Shown piece after piece: positions 1 to 5,295 of a stretch of 6,947 nucleotides of DNA; within the stretch, counting starts at the first letter, position 1, and each line of letters opens with the position of its first letter. The notes beneath the pieces were generated by a model. It saw only the letters and a program-made list of their open reading frames with translations, was not told the DNA's origin and did no database searches. The position numbers and the translations under genes are program-made. The stretch is from Acidobacteriaceae bacterium (lineage in GTDB: Bacteria > Acidobacteriota > Terriglobia > Terriglobales > SbA1): the NCBI GenBank assembly GCA_003156615.1, contig PMHI01000341.1, positions 1-6,947 on the forward strand, read 5' to 3'.

Positions 1-133
1 CGGCTTCGTTCAAACGCGCATCCGGTCGGAAATCGGGAGTCCACGCGAGCAGGCGGAAACTCGGACGCTGGCCGACTTATCGGTATCGATTCTTTCTGGC
101 GACCATTTGGGCGGCTTCCAGATCGCCGACTAA
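1..133 (+). CDS. 3' end of an unidentified gene (partial, 5' end outside window)
   Basis: The frame starting at base 2 is open from the window edge to a TAA at 131-133 and gives about 43 residues ending in GGFQIAD. Of the three plus-strand frames it has the strongest preference for G or C at third codon positions, as expected of the coding frame in this DNA. The stretch QTRIRSEIGSPREQAETR followed by a hydrophobic ADLSVSIL segment looks helical and could be the last helices of a TetR-type ligand-binding domain, but this is only a resemblance. It converges on the MFS gene, with 37 bp between the two stops and no clear terminator hairpin there. The other two frames are also open at the edge, so the call is weak. 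Confidence 0.3.
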   Translation, partial: GFVQTRIRSEIGSPREQAETRTLADLSVSILSGDHLGGFQIAD

Positions 134-170
134 CCCTGAATTTGAGGTTAATCCGCAAGAAATGGTTCCT

Positions 171-1772
171 TCAGTGCGCCGAAATGTTGCCGCGGCCTGC
201 GTGTGGATCATTTCTCTTCAAAACGAAAGACAAGGCGAACATAACAAAGGCGGCAATTCCGAGCACCCAAAAGGTGTCGATGTAGGCCAGGGCAGCGGCC
301 TGTCCCTGAACCGAAGCGTAAATTCGAGCCAGGGCCTGCCGTTGCGCCTCATGCAGGCTCAATCCAGCATGGGTCAGCTGCTGAGCCAAGCCGTTGATCG
401 CATTTTGAAATCTTAGGTTCCCCATATTTGTCCTCCCAACCAGCCGCGACTGGTGAAATTGCGATCGCCTTACAATCATCGTCGTGACAATCGAAGTTCC
501 GACACTGCTCCCAATGTTGCGTGTGAAGTTCACCAGACCTGCAACCGCGTTGCTCTTGTCCGCTCGAATCCCGATGTAAGCCGCCGTCGTGGCCGGAACA
601 AAGACGAAACCCATCGGCAAATACTGGCCGATGCGTAGTAATGTCGCGGATCGGAAGCTGATGAGCAGATCTATTCTTTGCGTGGAAACGTACATGCCGA
701 TGGCCAAAGTGATCCAACCGAACGCGATGAGATAGCGCGACTGGAAGCTTCCGATCAGACGGCCGACGAGTGGCAACTCGATCAAGAGCAGTATGGCCGA
801 CACCGAAAGAACCATGCCCGCCGACTGCGCTGTATAGCCCATGAGCGTCTGAAGAAACTGCGGCATTAGGACGGTCGTCGCGAAGGAGATGGCGCCGACC
901 ATGAACATCATCATGTTCGCAGTGGCGAAGTTAGCATTCTTGAAAAGACGCACGTCGACAATCGGATCCTGGTGAAACCACTCATAGACAATCAAGGCCG
1001 TCAGGCATATCCCCGCGGCGACGGCCAAAGTCATGATGAAATGCGAGCCAAACCAGTCGTCCTCCTGCCCCTTGTCCAACATAATCTGCAAAGCGCCGAC
1101 TCCCAGTGCGAGGAGTGAAAATCCGACGTAGTCAAGCTTGATCTCGGATCGCTCGCGGCGAACCATGTGGGGCGGATCTTCGATCAATCGCCATACCAGC
1201 GCCAGGGTTAGAAGACCGACCGGCAGATTGATGAGGAAGATCCACCGCCACGATGTGTTATCGGTAAGCCACCCGCCCAAGGTCGGCCCGATCGCAGGCG
1301 CACAGACCGCGGTAATGCCGTAAATAGAAAATGCCAGGCCGCGCTTGGAGGGCGGAAAAGTGTCGGCCAGAATCGCCTGCGCCATTGGCTGCAGACCTCC
1401 GCCTCCGGCACCCTGGAGCACGCGGAACAGAAGCAGAAAGCCGAGGTTGGGAGCGATTCCACAGAGCAGGGAGCTGACCGTGAAAATACCCATGCACGTC
1501 ATGAAGAACCGCTTGCGCCCGAAGAAACTCACCAGCCACCCGGTAATCGGCAGAACGATAGCATTGGCTACCAGATATGAGGTAAGCACCCAGGTGCTCT
1601 GATCGTTGCTCGCGCCAAGATTACCCGCGATATGGGGCAAAGCCACATTCGCAATGGCAGTGTCGAGCACTTCCATGAACGCTGCCATGGAGACGGTCAC
1701 AGCAATCAGCCAGGGATTGGCCGCGGGACGCCAGATCGCCGGTTCCGCTCCGAGTGAGACTGCGTCACTCAT
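171..1772 (-). CDS. DHA2-family (EmrB/QacA-type) 14-helix MFS exporter
   Basis: This 533-residue inner-membrane protein has the length and landmarks of proton-coupled DHA2 exporters of the EmrB type. TM1 (about residues 21-46) carries the family signature MEVLDTAIANVALP. TM2 and the following loop give the motif A form GWLVSFFGRKR (78-88). TM4 begins with FRVLQGAGGGGLQP (116-129). TM5 has the antiporter motif C form APAIGPTLGGW (158-168), followed by SWRWIFLINLPVG. A long hydrophilic segment (about 435-495) precedes the last helix, as is usual in EmrB-like proteins with a periplasmic loop between TM13 and TM14. The start is supported by GGAG about 6 nt upstream (GGAGAG at 1777-1782 on the minus strand). 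It lies 125 bp downstream of the lipoprotein gene on the same strand and probably shares its promoter. No EmrA/HlyD adaptor or TolC gene is visible. The substrate is unknown: drugs are the default for the family, and a lipid is suggested by the neighbour. Confidence 0.93.
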   Translation of the reverse strand: MSDAVSLGAEPAIWRPAANPWLIAVTVSMAAFMEVLDTAIANVALPHIAGNLGASNDQSTWVLTSYLVANAIVLPITGWLVSFFGRKRFFMTCMGIFTVSSLLCGIAPNLGFLLLFRVLQGAGGGGLQPMAQAILADTFPPSKRGLAFSIYGITAVCAPAIGPTLGGWLTDNTSWRWIFLINLPVGLLTLALVWRLIEDPPHMVRRERSEIKLDYVGFSLLALGVGALQIMLDKGQEDDWFGSHFIMTLAVAAGICLTALIVYEWFHQDPIVDVRLFKNANFATANMMMFMVGAISFATTVLMPQFLQTLMGYTAQSAGMVLSVSAILLLIELPLVGRLIGSFQSRYLIAFGWITLAIGMYVSTQRIDLLISFRSATLLRIGQYLPMGFVFVPATTAAYIGIRADKSNAVAGLVNFTRNIGSSVGTSIVTTMIVRRSQFHQSRLVGRTNMGNLRFQNAINGLAQQLTHAGLSLHEAQRQALARIYASVQGQAAALAYIDTFWVLGIAAFVMFALSFVLKRNDPHAGRGNISAH

Positions 1773-1825
1773 TGGTCTCTCCAGCGGTTTCCCTGGGTCG
1801 AACCGGACTCTGGCAACTCTTTAGC

Positions 1826-1843
1826 ACGGAAGCTCGGTTCCGT
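1826..1843. repeat. Small inverted repeat between lipoprotein and MFS genes
   Basis: ACGGAA (1826-1831) and TTCCGT (1838-1843) form a perfect 6-bp stem with a 6-nt loop, GCTCGG. It lies in the 125-bp gap between the two minus-strand genes. A T-rich run follows only on the plus strand, which is the wrong direction for ending the minus-strand transcript. It is therefore unlikely to be an intrinsic terminator and could at most be an mRNA stem between the cistrons. The rest of the gap (1773-1897) shows no good second promoter and no convincing extra gene. Confidence 0.3.
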
Positions 1844-1897
1844 TTCTTCGCATGGAGAACCGGGATAGAGAGTCGATCCAATGGAGTAACAGGGCAC

Positions 1898-2779
1898 CTA
1901 GCGCGACTCCAGGGCCGCACCTGAAGGCGGTTCCAGTACGAATTGATCATCCATAATGGGCCCATTGATAGTGAGTTTCGTTACTTTAAGCTTGATGGAG
2001 TATTCCTCCCGTGGTCGCCAGATCTCGATACGGGTTGGGAAAAGCACCCCATTGAATTCCCTGTATTCGTCGTACAGTACGTCAGTGACAACGGACCCGT
2101 GTTCGTCATACAGGTGCTGCTGATGTAGCTGGAGATCAGTTCTATCAAACACCGTCTTGCGCGATAAGTACCACCCATGGCCGTCCCGCCTAATGATGTC
2201 GAGCGTGTAGTCGTGTTGCAGCGCTGGTTTCTGTGTACCAGGGTCGATTACTTTGTGTTCGCCCTCCTCCAGCACCGCAAGTTCGTTCTCCAGGTCTATG
2301 CCCTCGAGCAGCAAGGCGTCGTAGATCACTTGCGGGCGCAGATTCTCCAGGGGCTGCGTCGACAGTCTTGCTACGTCGCCGTTACCGACGATGAACCGGT
2401 TCTTGAGCGGAATCCAGAGCTTGAACTCTCGTCCGCTGCTTACCATGTCGAACAACTGGTTCCGCAGGATCGGCAAAAGTCCGATCATCCGCAGCGAGGC
2501 GGGCTTCCGGGCCAGGATGTAGCCATGGATTTCCTGATAATCCGTGATCTTGCCCCATTCGCTGCCGCCGACGGAAGCTGTAATGCCGACAGCAGCCTTC
2601 AGCGTCTTAATCTGGGCGGCCTGGGCGTTGATTCGCTCCACCAGGTCGTTACTGCTCGCCGTCTCAAGCCGCGCCGTGCTCGGACGGAAGGCAACTGGGC
2701 GGGACCGGAACAAACAGCCACCCAATGGAGCAACGGCGATGAGTAATAGAATGCGGAAGTAGCGAAAGCCCCTCATCAT
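1898..2779 (-). CDS. LolA/LolB-like (DUF4292-like) lipoprotein
   Basis: This 293-residue protein has a classical lipoprotein signal: positive MMRGFRYFR, a hydrophobic core ILLLIAVAP and the lipobox LGGC, so C22 would be acylated and cleavage would fall before it. Residues 25-60 form a polar linker with a likely helix (NDLVERINAQAAQIKTLKA). The mature part then alternates short strands, for example GYILARKPASLRMIGLLP (86-103), LFDMVSSGREFKLWIPLKN (109-127), a charged EIWRPREEYSIKLKVTKL segment (252-269), and an ending DDQFVLEPPSG (277-287). This order, with a lipid-accepting half-barrel and the terminal F-x-L-x-x-P-x-G, is that of the LolA/LolB/LppX/LprG fold. It is therefore likely a periplasm-facing protein that binds a lipid or acyl chain. 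The start has two adjacent ATG codons and only a purine-rich AGAGAAAG upstream. It is the first gene of the minus-strand unit and precedes the exporter. The fold is inferred from sequence style; the cargo is unknown. Confidence 0.8.
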   Translation of the reverse strand: MMRGFRYFRILLLIAVAPLGGCLFRSRPVAFRPSTARLETASSNDLVERINAQAAQIKTLKAAVGITASVGGSEWGKITDYQEIHGYILARKPASLRMIGLLPILRNQLFDMVSSGREFKLWIPLKNRFIVGNGDVARLSTQPLENLRPQVIYDALLLEGIDLENELAVLEEGEHKVIDPGTQKPALQHDYTLDIIRRDGHGWYLSRKTVFDRTDLQLHQQHLYDEHGSVVTDVLYDEYREFNGVLFPTRIEIWRPREEYSIKLKVTKLTINGPIMDDQFVLEPPSGAALESR

Positions 2780-2826
2780 GACGTCTTTCTCTGTTCTCGC
2801 TCTCTGGAGGCACGAGCCTGAGGCCT

Positions 2827-2850
2827 ACATGTCCGCGACAGAAACATGTC
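2827..2850. repeat. Direct repeat of ACATGTC in the divergent region
   Basis: ACATGTC occurs at 2827-2833 and again at 2844-2850, a 17-bp period. Each copy contains the palindrome ACATGT. The pair lies downstream of the predicted minus-strand transcription start, within the leader of the lipoprotein mRNA. It could be a second protein-binding site or chance. Nothing else in the window repeats the motif convincingly. Confidence 0.3.
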
Positions 2851-2868
2851 GAATCGTGTGAAAGACGA

Positions 2869-2898
2869 ATTATACTGACTAGTTAGTCAGTATGCCAA
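2869..2898 (-). promoter_or_regulatory. Sigma-70-type promoter for the lipoprotein/MFS unit
   Basis: Read on the minus strand, a -35 element TTGGCA (2893-2898) is followed after 18 bp by a perfect -10 element TATAAT (2869-2874). Transcription would start near 2861-2863 and give a leader of roughly 80 nt before the lipoprotein ATG. The spacer is almost entirely occupied by the inverted repeat at 2872-2893, so a bound repressor would block RNA polymerase directly. On the plus strand TATACT (2871-2876) could serve as a -10 for the tetR-type gene, but no good -35 is seen upstream of it. Confidence 0.75.
2872..2893. promoter_or_regulatory. Probable TetR-type operator (10-2-10 inverted repeat)
   Basis: The arm ATACTGACTA is followed by GT and then by its exact reverse complement TAGTCAGTAT, giving a perfect 22-bp dyad. 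Size, symmetry and the TGACTA...TAGTCA core are typical of sites bound by TetR-family dimers. It sits between divergent genes, 64 bp before the TetR-type start codon, and inside the -35/-10 spacer of the opposite-strand promoter. This is the most likely binding site of the adjacent repressor, controlling the export genes and probably the repressor itself. Binding is inferred, not shown. Confidence 0.8.
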
Positions 2899-2956
2899 CG
2901 TAATGCGGTTTAGCAATCTTGCCTTACGTACCGGATAAAGACACGGGGGAGAAGCC

Positions 2957-3634
2957 ATGGCACTCGTTGTCGAAGGGTCGATAAGGAGTAGAGCCGAACC
3001 AGCCAGACGACTAGCTATCCTCAGGGCAGCGACTGAGGAGTTCGCGCTCAAAGGCTATGCAGGTGCTCGAACCGAAGGTATCGCACGTGCGGCGGGAGTG
3101 AAACACACGCTGCTCTTCTACCACTTCAAAACGAAAGAGCAACTCTACCACGAGGTGCTGGAAGAGATATTTTCCACATGGTTCGAACGCGTTTCCCGCG
3201 CCCTGGATCGGGAGGCCTCGGCTCAGGAACGTTTGCTCACGTACGTCAATTCCTATTTTGACTTTATTGCCGAGTGTCCTCTCGCTCCAAAACTCGTGCA
3301 GCAAGAGCAATTGCGCCACCAGGGCAGCGAAGGGTCAGAGCGCCTGCGCCGGATGGCAGAACCGTACATCCGCCCGGTGCAGCGCAAACTCGCGACGCTG
3401 CTTAAGGAGGGCATTTCCAGCGGAGAGTTTCGCGATCTGGATGTCGAGCATTGCATCCACTCGATTTCGGCGTTGGTTGTCTTTTATTTCACGAACAATC
3501 TCGCGGTCGAGTCATTGGAAGGCGTTGACCTGTGTCCTCAGCGGCGTATCAAGGCGCGCCGTAAGGCGGTTCTCGATTTCGTATCGAAGGCTCTTTTCAC
3601 GGTAACAAACGGGCGCGGCTCCCGAAAGGCGTGA
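2957..3634 (+). CDS. TetR/AcrR-family transcriptional repressor
   Basis: This 225-residue protein has an N-terminal TetR helix-turn-helix at about residues 16-64. Helix 1 is ARRLAILRAATEEFALKGYA, followed by ARTEGIARAAGVKHTLLFYHF, with the diagnostic turn AGV, the recognition-helix LLFYHF and then K-T-K-E-Q-L. The remaining 160 residues are mostly helical and form the variable ligand-binding and dimer part, with a hydrophobic SISALVVFYFTNNLAV stretch near residues 169-184. The length fits the family. The ATG at 2957 has a strong Shine-Dalgarno sequence, GGGGGAG at 2945-2951. It diverges from the lipoprotein/exporter pair with a perfect dyad between them, which makes it their likely local repressor, released by an exporter substrate or inducer. 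The ligand cannot be predicted. The C-terminus is basic (KARRKA, GRGSRKA) but otherwise ordinary. Confidence 0.93.
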   Translation: MALVVEGSIRSRAEPARRLAILRAATEEFALKGYAGARTEGIARAAGVKHTLLFYHFKTKEQLYHEVLEEIFSTWFERVSRALDREASAQERLLTYVNSYFDFIAECPLAPKLVQQEQLRHQGSEGSERLRRMAEPYIRPVQRKLATLLKEGISSGEFRDLDVEHCIHSISALVVFYFTNNLAVESLEGVDLCPQRRIKARRKAVLDFVSKALFTVTNGRGSRKA

Positions 3635-3944
3635 TTCGCGCGACAGGGCAGTGAGCCATCACGCCACAACTACAGCATTTAGGCCAACGGCGAGGCACGG
3701 GCCACCTTCATCCGCCACGGTGGCCCTCATGAACAGTGTTCCTGAACGAATCCCATCCGCTGTGAGAGTTATCGGTTTCGTCCTCGACAATGAATACCGA
3801 CAACGCACATGGGACATGATAACGAGCCAGTCCAACTCCATTCTTGAAAGCTGGACACTAGCCGACATACCGGTACTTATCCGCGCCAGGTAGCTGCGTC
3901 TCAGGGCTTCAACAAAGCGAATAGTCCGTGTTGCCGCGCCTCCG
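3635..3944. other. Gap downstream of the TetR-type gene with no supported gene
   Basis: About 310 bp between the TetR-type stop and the AraC-like remnant. Open frames on both strands (for example 3651-3893 plus and 3659-4024 minus) show no recognisable motif and no convincing ribosome-binding site. The only structure seen is the hairpin at 3699-3726. The stretch may hold the eroded 5' part of the AraC-like gene, but no cupin or arabinose-binding domain sequence can be made out. Confidence 0.5.
3699..3726 (+). terminator. Weak hairpin, possible end of the TetR-type transcript
   Basis: GGGCCACC (3699-3706) and GGTGGCCC (3719-3726) form a perfect, GC-rich 8-bp stem with a 12-nt loop, 65 nt after the TetR-type stop. 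It is not followed by a T-run, so it does not meet the rule for an intrinsic terminator. It could pause transcription or protect the 3' end, or it may have no role. Confidence 0.3.
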
Positions 3945-4280
3945 GTGAGTTGTAGGCGCGGCTCGGTTGACACCGATCTGTCGAATCTCGAGGAAACCGG
4001 CAGAAAGGAAGCACAGGCCATCAAAGCTCTGGGTGCCGAGCTCGTGGCCTGCCGTTCTGCGTGGCGACGGATCTATCGGGTCCGCGCGCGAGGTTTCCCG
4101 CATGCTGTTCAGATGTTGCTCGCCGGTAATCGCCAAGCGAGTTCTGACGAAACTATCTCCCAGACCTCCTCGTCGATCGGTTACGAAACGGACAGCGCCT
4201 TTGGTAGAGCATTCAGGAAGTTCTGGGGATGCTCACCAAGGGAGCACCGTCGGCAAGCGACCGTGGACTACTCGGTGTAG
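3945..4280 (+). pseudogene. AraC-family regulator remnant (C-terminal double HTH only)
   Basis: The frame ending at TAG 4278-4280 contains a clear second AraC helix-turn-helix: SDETISQTSSSIGYETDSAF followed by GRAFRKFWGCSPREHRR (about residues 67-103 counted from the GTG at 3945). The I-G-Y-E-x-x-S-A-F-x-R-A-F-x-x-x-x-G-x-S-P pattern is diagnostic of the family. Upstream, AIKALGAELVACRSAWRRI (25-43) aligns by eye with the first HTH (usual form: W-T-V-x-x-L-A-x-x-V-x-M-S-R-S-A-F). The linker to the second HTH is about 4 residues short and has lost the usual G-x-x-P-x-x-Y-L-x-x-W-R-M segment. A normal family member is about 250-300 residues, and only 310 bp separate this frame from the preceding gene, with no sensor domain recognisable. 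The start is arbitrary. The best reading is a truncated, decayed gene; a functional HTH-only protein is less likely. Confidence 0.65.
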
Positions 4281-4298
4281 TGGATCGCAACGATTTGA

Positions 4299-4317
4299 GG
4301 TCAATTTTAGCGGTCAA
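4299..4317. repeat. GGTCAA direct repeats, possible insertion-sequence scar
   Basis: GGTCAA occurs at 4299-4304 and 4312-4317, 13 bp apart, on either side of TTTTAGC, immediately after the AraC-like stop codon. Short GGTCAA-type repeats of this spacing are found near the ends of some IS21-family elements. No transposase sequence, target duplication or matching opposite end was found, so this is only a hint. Confidence 0.2.
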
Positions 4318-4599
4318 ATGCACGTATCGGCCACTATGGGGCCGAACTCTTCTGCTCGCCGCGGCAATCCACTTGAGAAAATAGTCGCCATTTCGACAAA
4401 TGCCCCCAAAACCTGTCGCGGGCTTGCCAGCCCAAGTAGCGAATGATAAAGGACGCAATCGCCGACATCGCTCAGATTGCGACTTCGCAAGCCCTTAGGT
4501 ACTCAGCATTTTACCGGTTTGTCAAGAATTTCCGAGGACGCCGGCTCGAATACTGAGACAGTCATTTCCTAAAATCGACGGCGAGAGAAAGAATCCATG

Positions 4600-4842
4600 T
4601 CAGCCCGATGGCTTGCCTTCATCGCCCCATTTGGCCCCAGAGGGGCGATGATGCTCCAGAGCGCGACTGTTAGCTTCTTGATAAAAATCGTTCCGTAAAT
4701 CTGAGATGTAAACGCCGTCGATTGGTTGGCGAACAATCCCCAAAGCCTCAGCATCCGTCAGAGGTGCCAAGGGGGCCGGCGCAGGCTCGCTCGTACGGTT
4801 CCCATTTAACTGAACTGCGAACCTGCAAACTGCGTCAGCCAC
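4600..4842 (-). CDS. Doubtful small ORF, possibly a gene remnant
   Basis: An 80-codon frame on the minus strand starts at GTG (4840-4842). It includes LTDAEALGIVRQPIDGVYI followed by SDLRNDFYQEANSRAL, which reads like real helical protein rather than low-complexity shadow. The frame stays open upstream of the GTG for about 16 more codons, to a TAG. GAGGAA lies directly against the GTG, too close to act as a Shine-Dalgarno sequence for it. The 3' end overlaps the 10-bp stem at 4619-4651. I do not recognise a family. It may be a decayed fragment or a chance ORF. Confidence 0.2.
   Translation of the reverse strand: MADAVCRFAVQLNGNRTSEPAPAPLAPLTDAEALGIVRQPIDGVYISDLRNDFYQEANSRALEHHRPSGAKWGDEGKPSG
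4619..4651. repeat. 10-bp inverted repeat (stem-loop)
   Basis: TCATCGCCCC (4619-4628) and GGGGCGATGA (4642-4651) are exact reverse complements around a 13-nt loop. There is no T-run on either side, so it is not a standard intrinsic terminator. It lies in the gene-poor region, within the 3' end of the doubtful minus-strand ORF. It could be an insertion scar, a repetitive extragenic palindrome-like unit or an RNA stem. Confidence 0.55.
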
Positions 4843-4921
4843 TTCCTCGTGCCGGAAGATTGGTTGTTTCCTGGAAAGGCTCAGGCCTTCCTAACTGGCA
4901 TTGAGCTACATCCGCTTGGCC

Positions 4922-4945
4922 GAGCAAGAGTGATCACTCTTGCTC
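4922..4945. promoter_or_regulatory. 24-bp perfect palindrome, probable operator
   Basis: The half-site GAGCAAGAGTGA is followed with no spacer by its exact reverse complement TCACTCTTGCTC, centred on TGATCA. It lies 67 bp before the small ORF at 5013 and about 350 bp before the P-type ATPase start, in the only apparent promoter-bearing region for that block. With no loop and no T-run it suits a dimeric DNA-binding protein better than a terminator. It differs from the dyad at 2872-2893, so a different regulator is implied. No clear -35/-10 pair could be assigned around it. Confidence 0.6.
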
Positions 4946-5012
4946 AGAAGCATGGCAGGGTCACTGCTAAGCTCGAATCCCGAGGGACACAGAAAATCAG
5001 AGGAAATCATCA

Positions 5013-5291
5013 ATGACAACCGCCGGACTCGACCATCCGATTACAAGTGCCGCACCTCTAAGGAGCAGCACCACGATGCCGGCGGACGCATCGCGAACGT
5101 GGGTGTCCACGGCAGGCCAGTCGAGAAGCTCGGGGGACCGTAATATTTCAATCACCATGCGACTGGACGCGGTAACCACGCCGATGCTGCTGAAGGCCGA
5201 GCACTCAGGCTGGATGAGGGGATTGTGCGGTTGCCCCGAGGGCGCGTACATTCTCCACCGTGAAATCTCCAGGTTCAAAGAGTCATGGTGA
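5013..5291 (+). CDS. Small hypothetical protein just upstream of the proton ATPase
   Basis: This 92-codon frame starts at ATG 5013 with a good Shine-Dalgarno sequence, AGAGGA at 4999-5004, 8 nt upstream. It ends at TGA 5289-5291, only 4 nt before the ATPase ATG, a spacing that suggests translational coupling. Third codon positions are G/C-rich, as in the neighbouring real genes. The product is Ser/Thr-rich at the N-terminus (ITSAAPLRSSTTMPADASRT), has a central NISITMRLDAVTTPMLLKAE segment, and ends with two cysteines in GLCGCPEGAYILHREISRFK. There is no signal peptide or membrane helix. I do not recognise a family. Against it, an overlapping minus-strand frame (4997-5341) and another plus-strand frame (to 5143) are also open, so it may be non-coding. 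Confidence 0.4.
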   Translation: MTTAGLDHPITSAAPLRSSTTMPADASRTWVSTAGQSRSSGDRNISITMRLDAVTTPMLLKAEHSGWMRGLCGCPEGAYILHREISRFKESW

Positions 5292-5295
5292 AACG

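Larger units (their letters stand above)
4281..5012. other. Gene-poor accessory stretch without a confident gene
   Basis: About 730 bp in which no frame gives a recognisable protein. Visible items are two GGTCAA direct repeats (4299-4317), a 7-bp inverted repeat (4454-4460 with 4475-4481, CGCAATC/GATTGCG), a 10-bp stem at 4619-4651, a doubtful minus-strand ORF (4600-4842) and the 24-bp palindrome at 4922-4945. Beside the broken AraC-like domain this suggests an eroded junction left by past insertion and deletion. Confidence 0.5.

Noticed and set aside
349..717. Minus-strand ORF of 122 codons inside the MFS gene
   Set aside because: It is an out-of-frame shadow of the exporter gene, whose own frame is continuous and carries all family motifs. 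The same applies to the other ORFs within 171-1772.
1765..1965. Minus-strand ORF bridging the lipoprotein and MFS genes
   Set aside because: It overlaps the end of the lipoprotein frame and just runs into the MFS start, with an unconvincing Arg- and Trp-rich composition and no motif. Treated as chance.
2177..2746. Plus-strand ORF of 189 codons opposite the lipoprotein gene
   Set aside because: It lies antisense to a frame with a textbook lipobox and a coherent fold. Its own translation shows no motif and no plausible ribosome-binding site.
3699..3726. Intrinsic terminator for the TetR-type gene
   Set aside because: The stem is real but lacks a following T-run, so it is kept only as a weak hairpin and not as a firm terminator.
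4970..4990. tRNA-like T-arm sequence around GCTCGAATCCCGAGG
   Set aside because: Only a T-arm-like hairpin is seen. No acceptor stem, anticodon arm or D-arm can be paired upstream.
5041..5143. BON-like fragment in another plus-strand frame
   Set aside because: The segment RIANVGVHGRPVEKLGG faintly recalls a BON-domain strand pair, but the frame stops at 5143, the rest of the domain is missing, and no second half is found in another frame.
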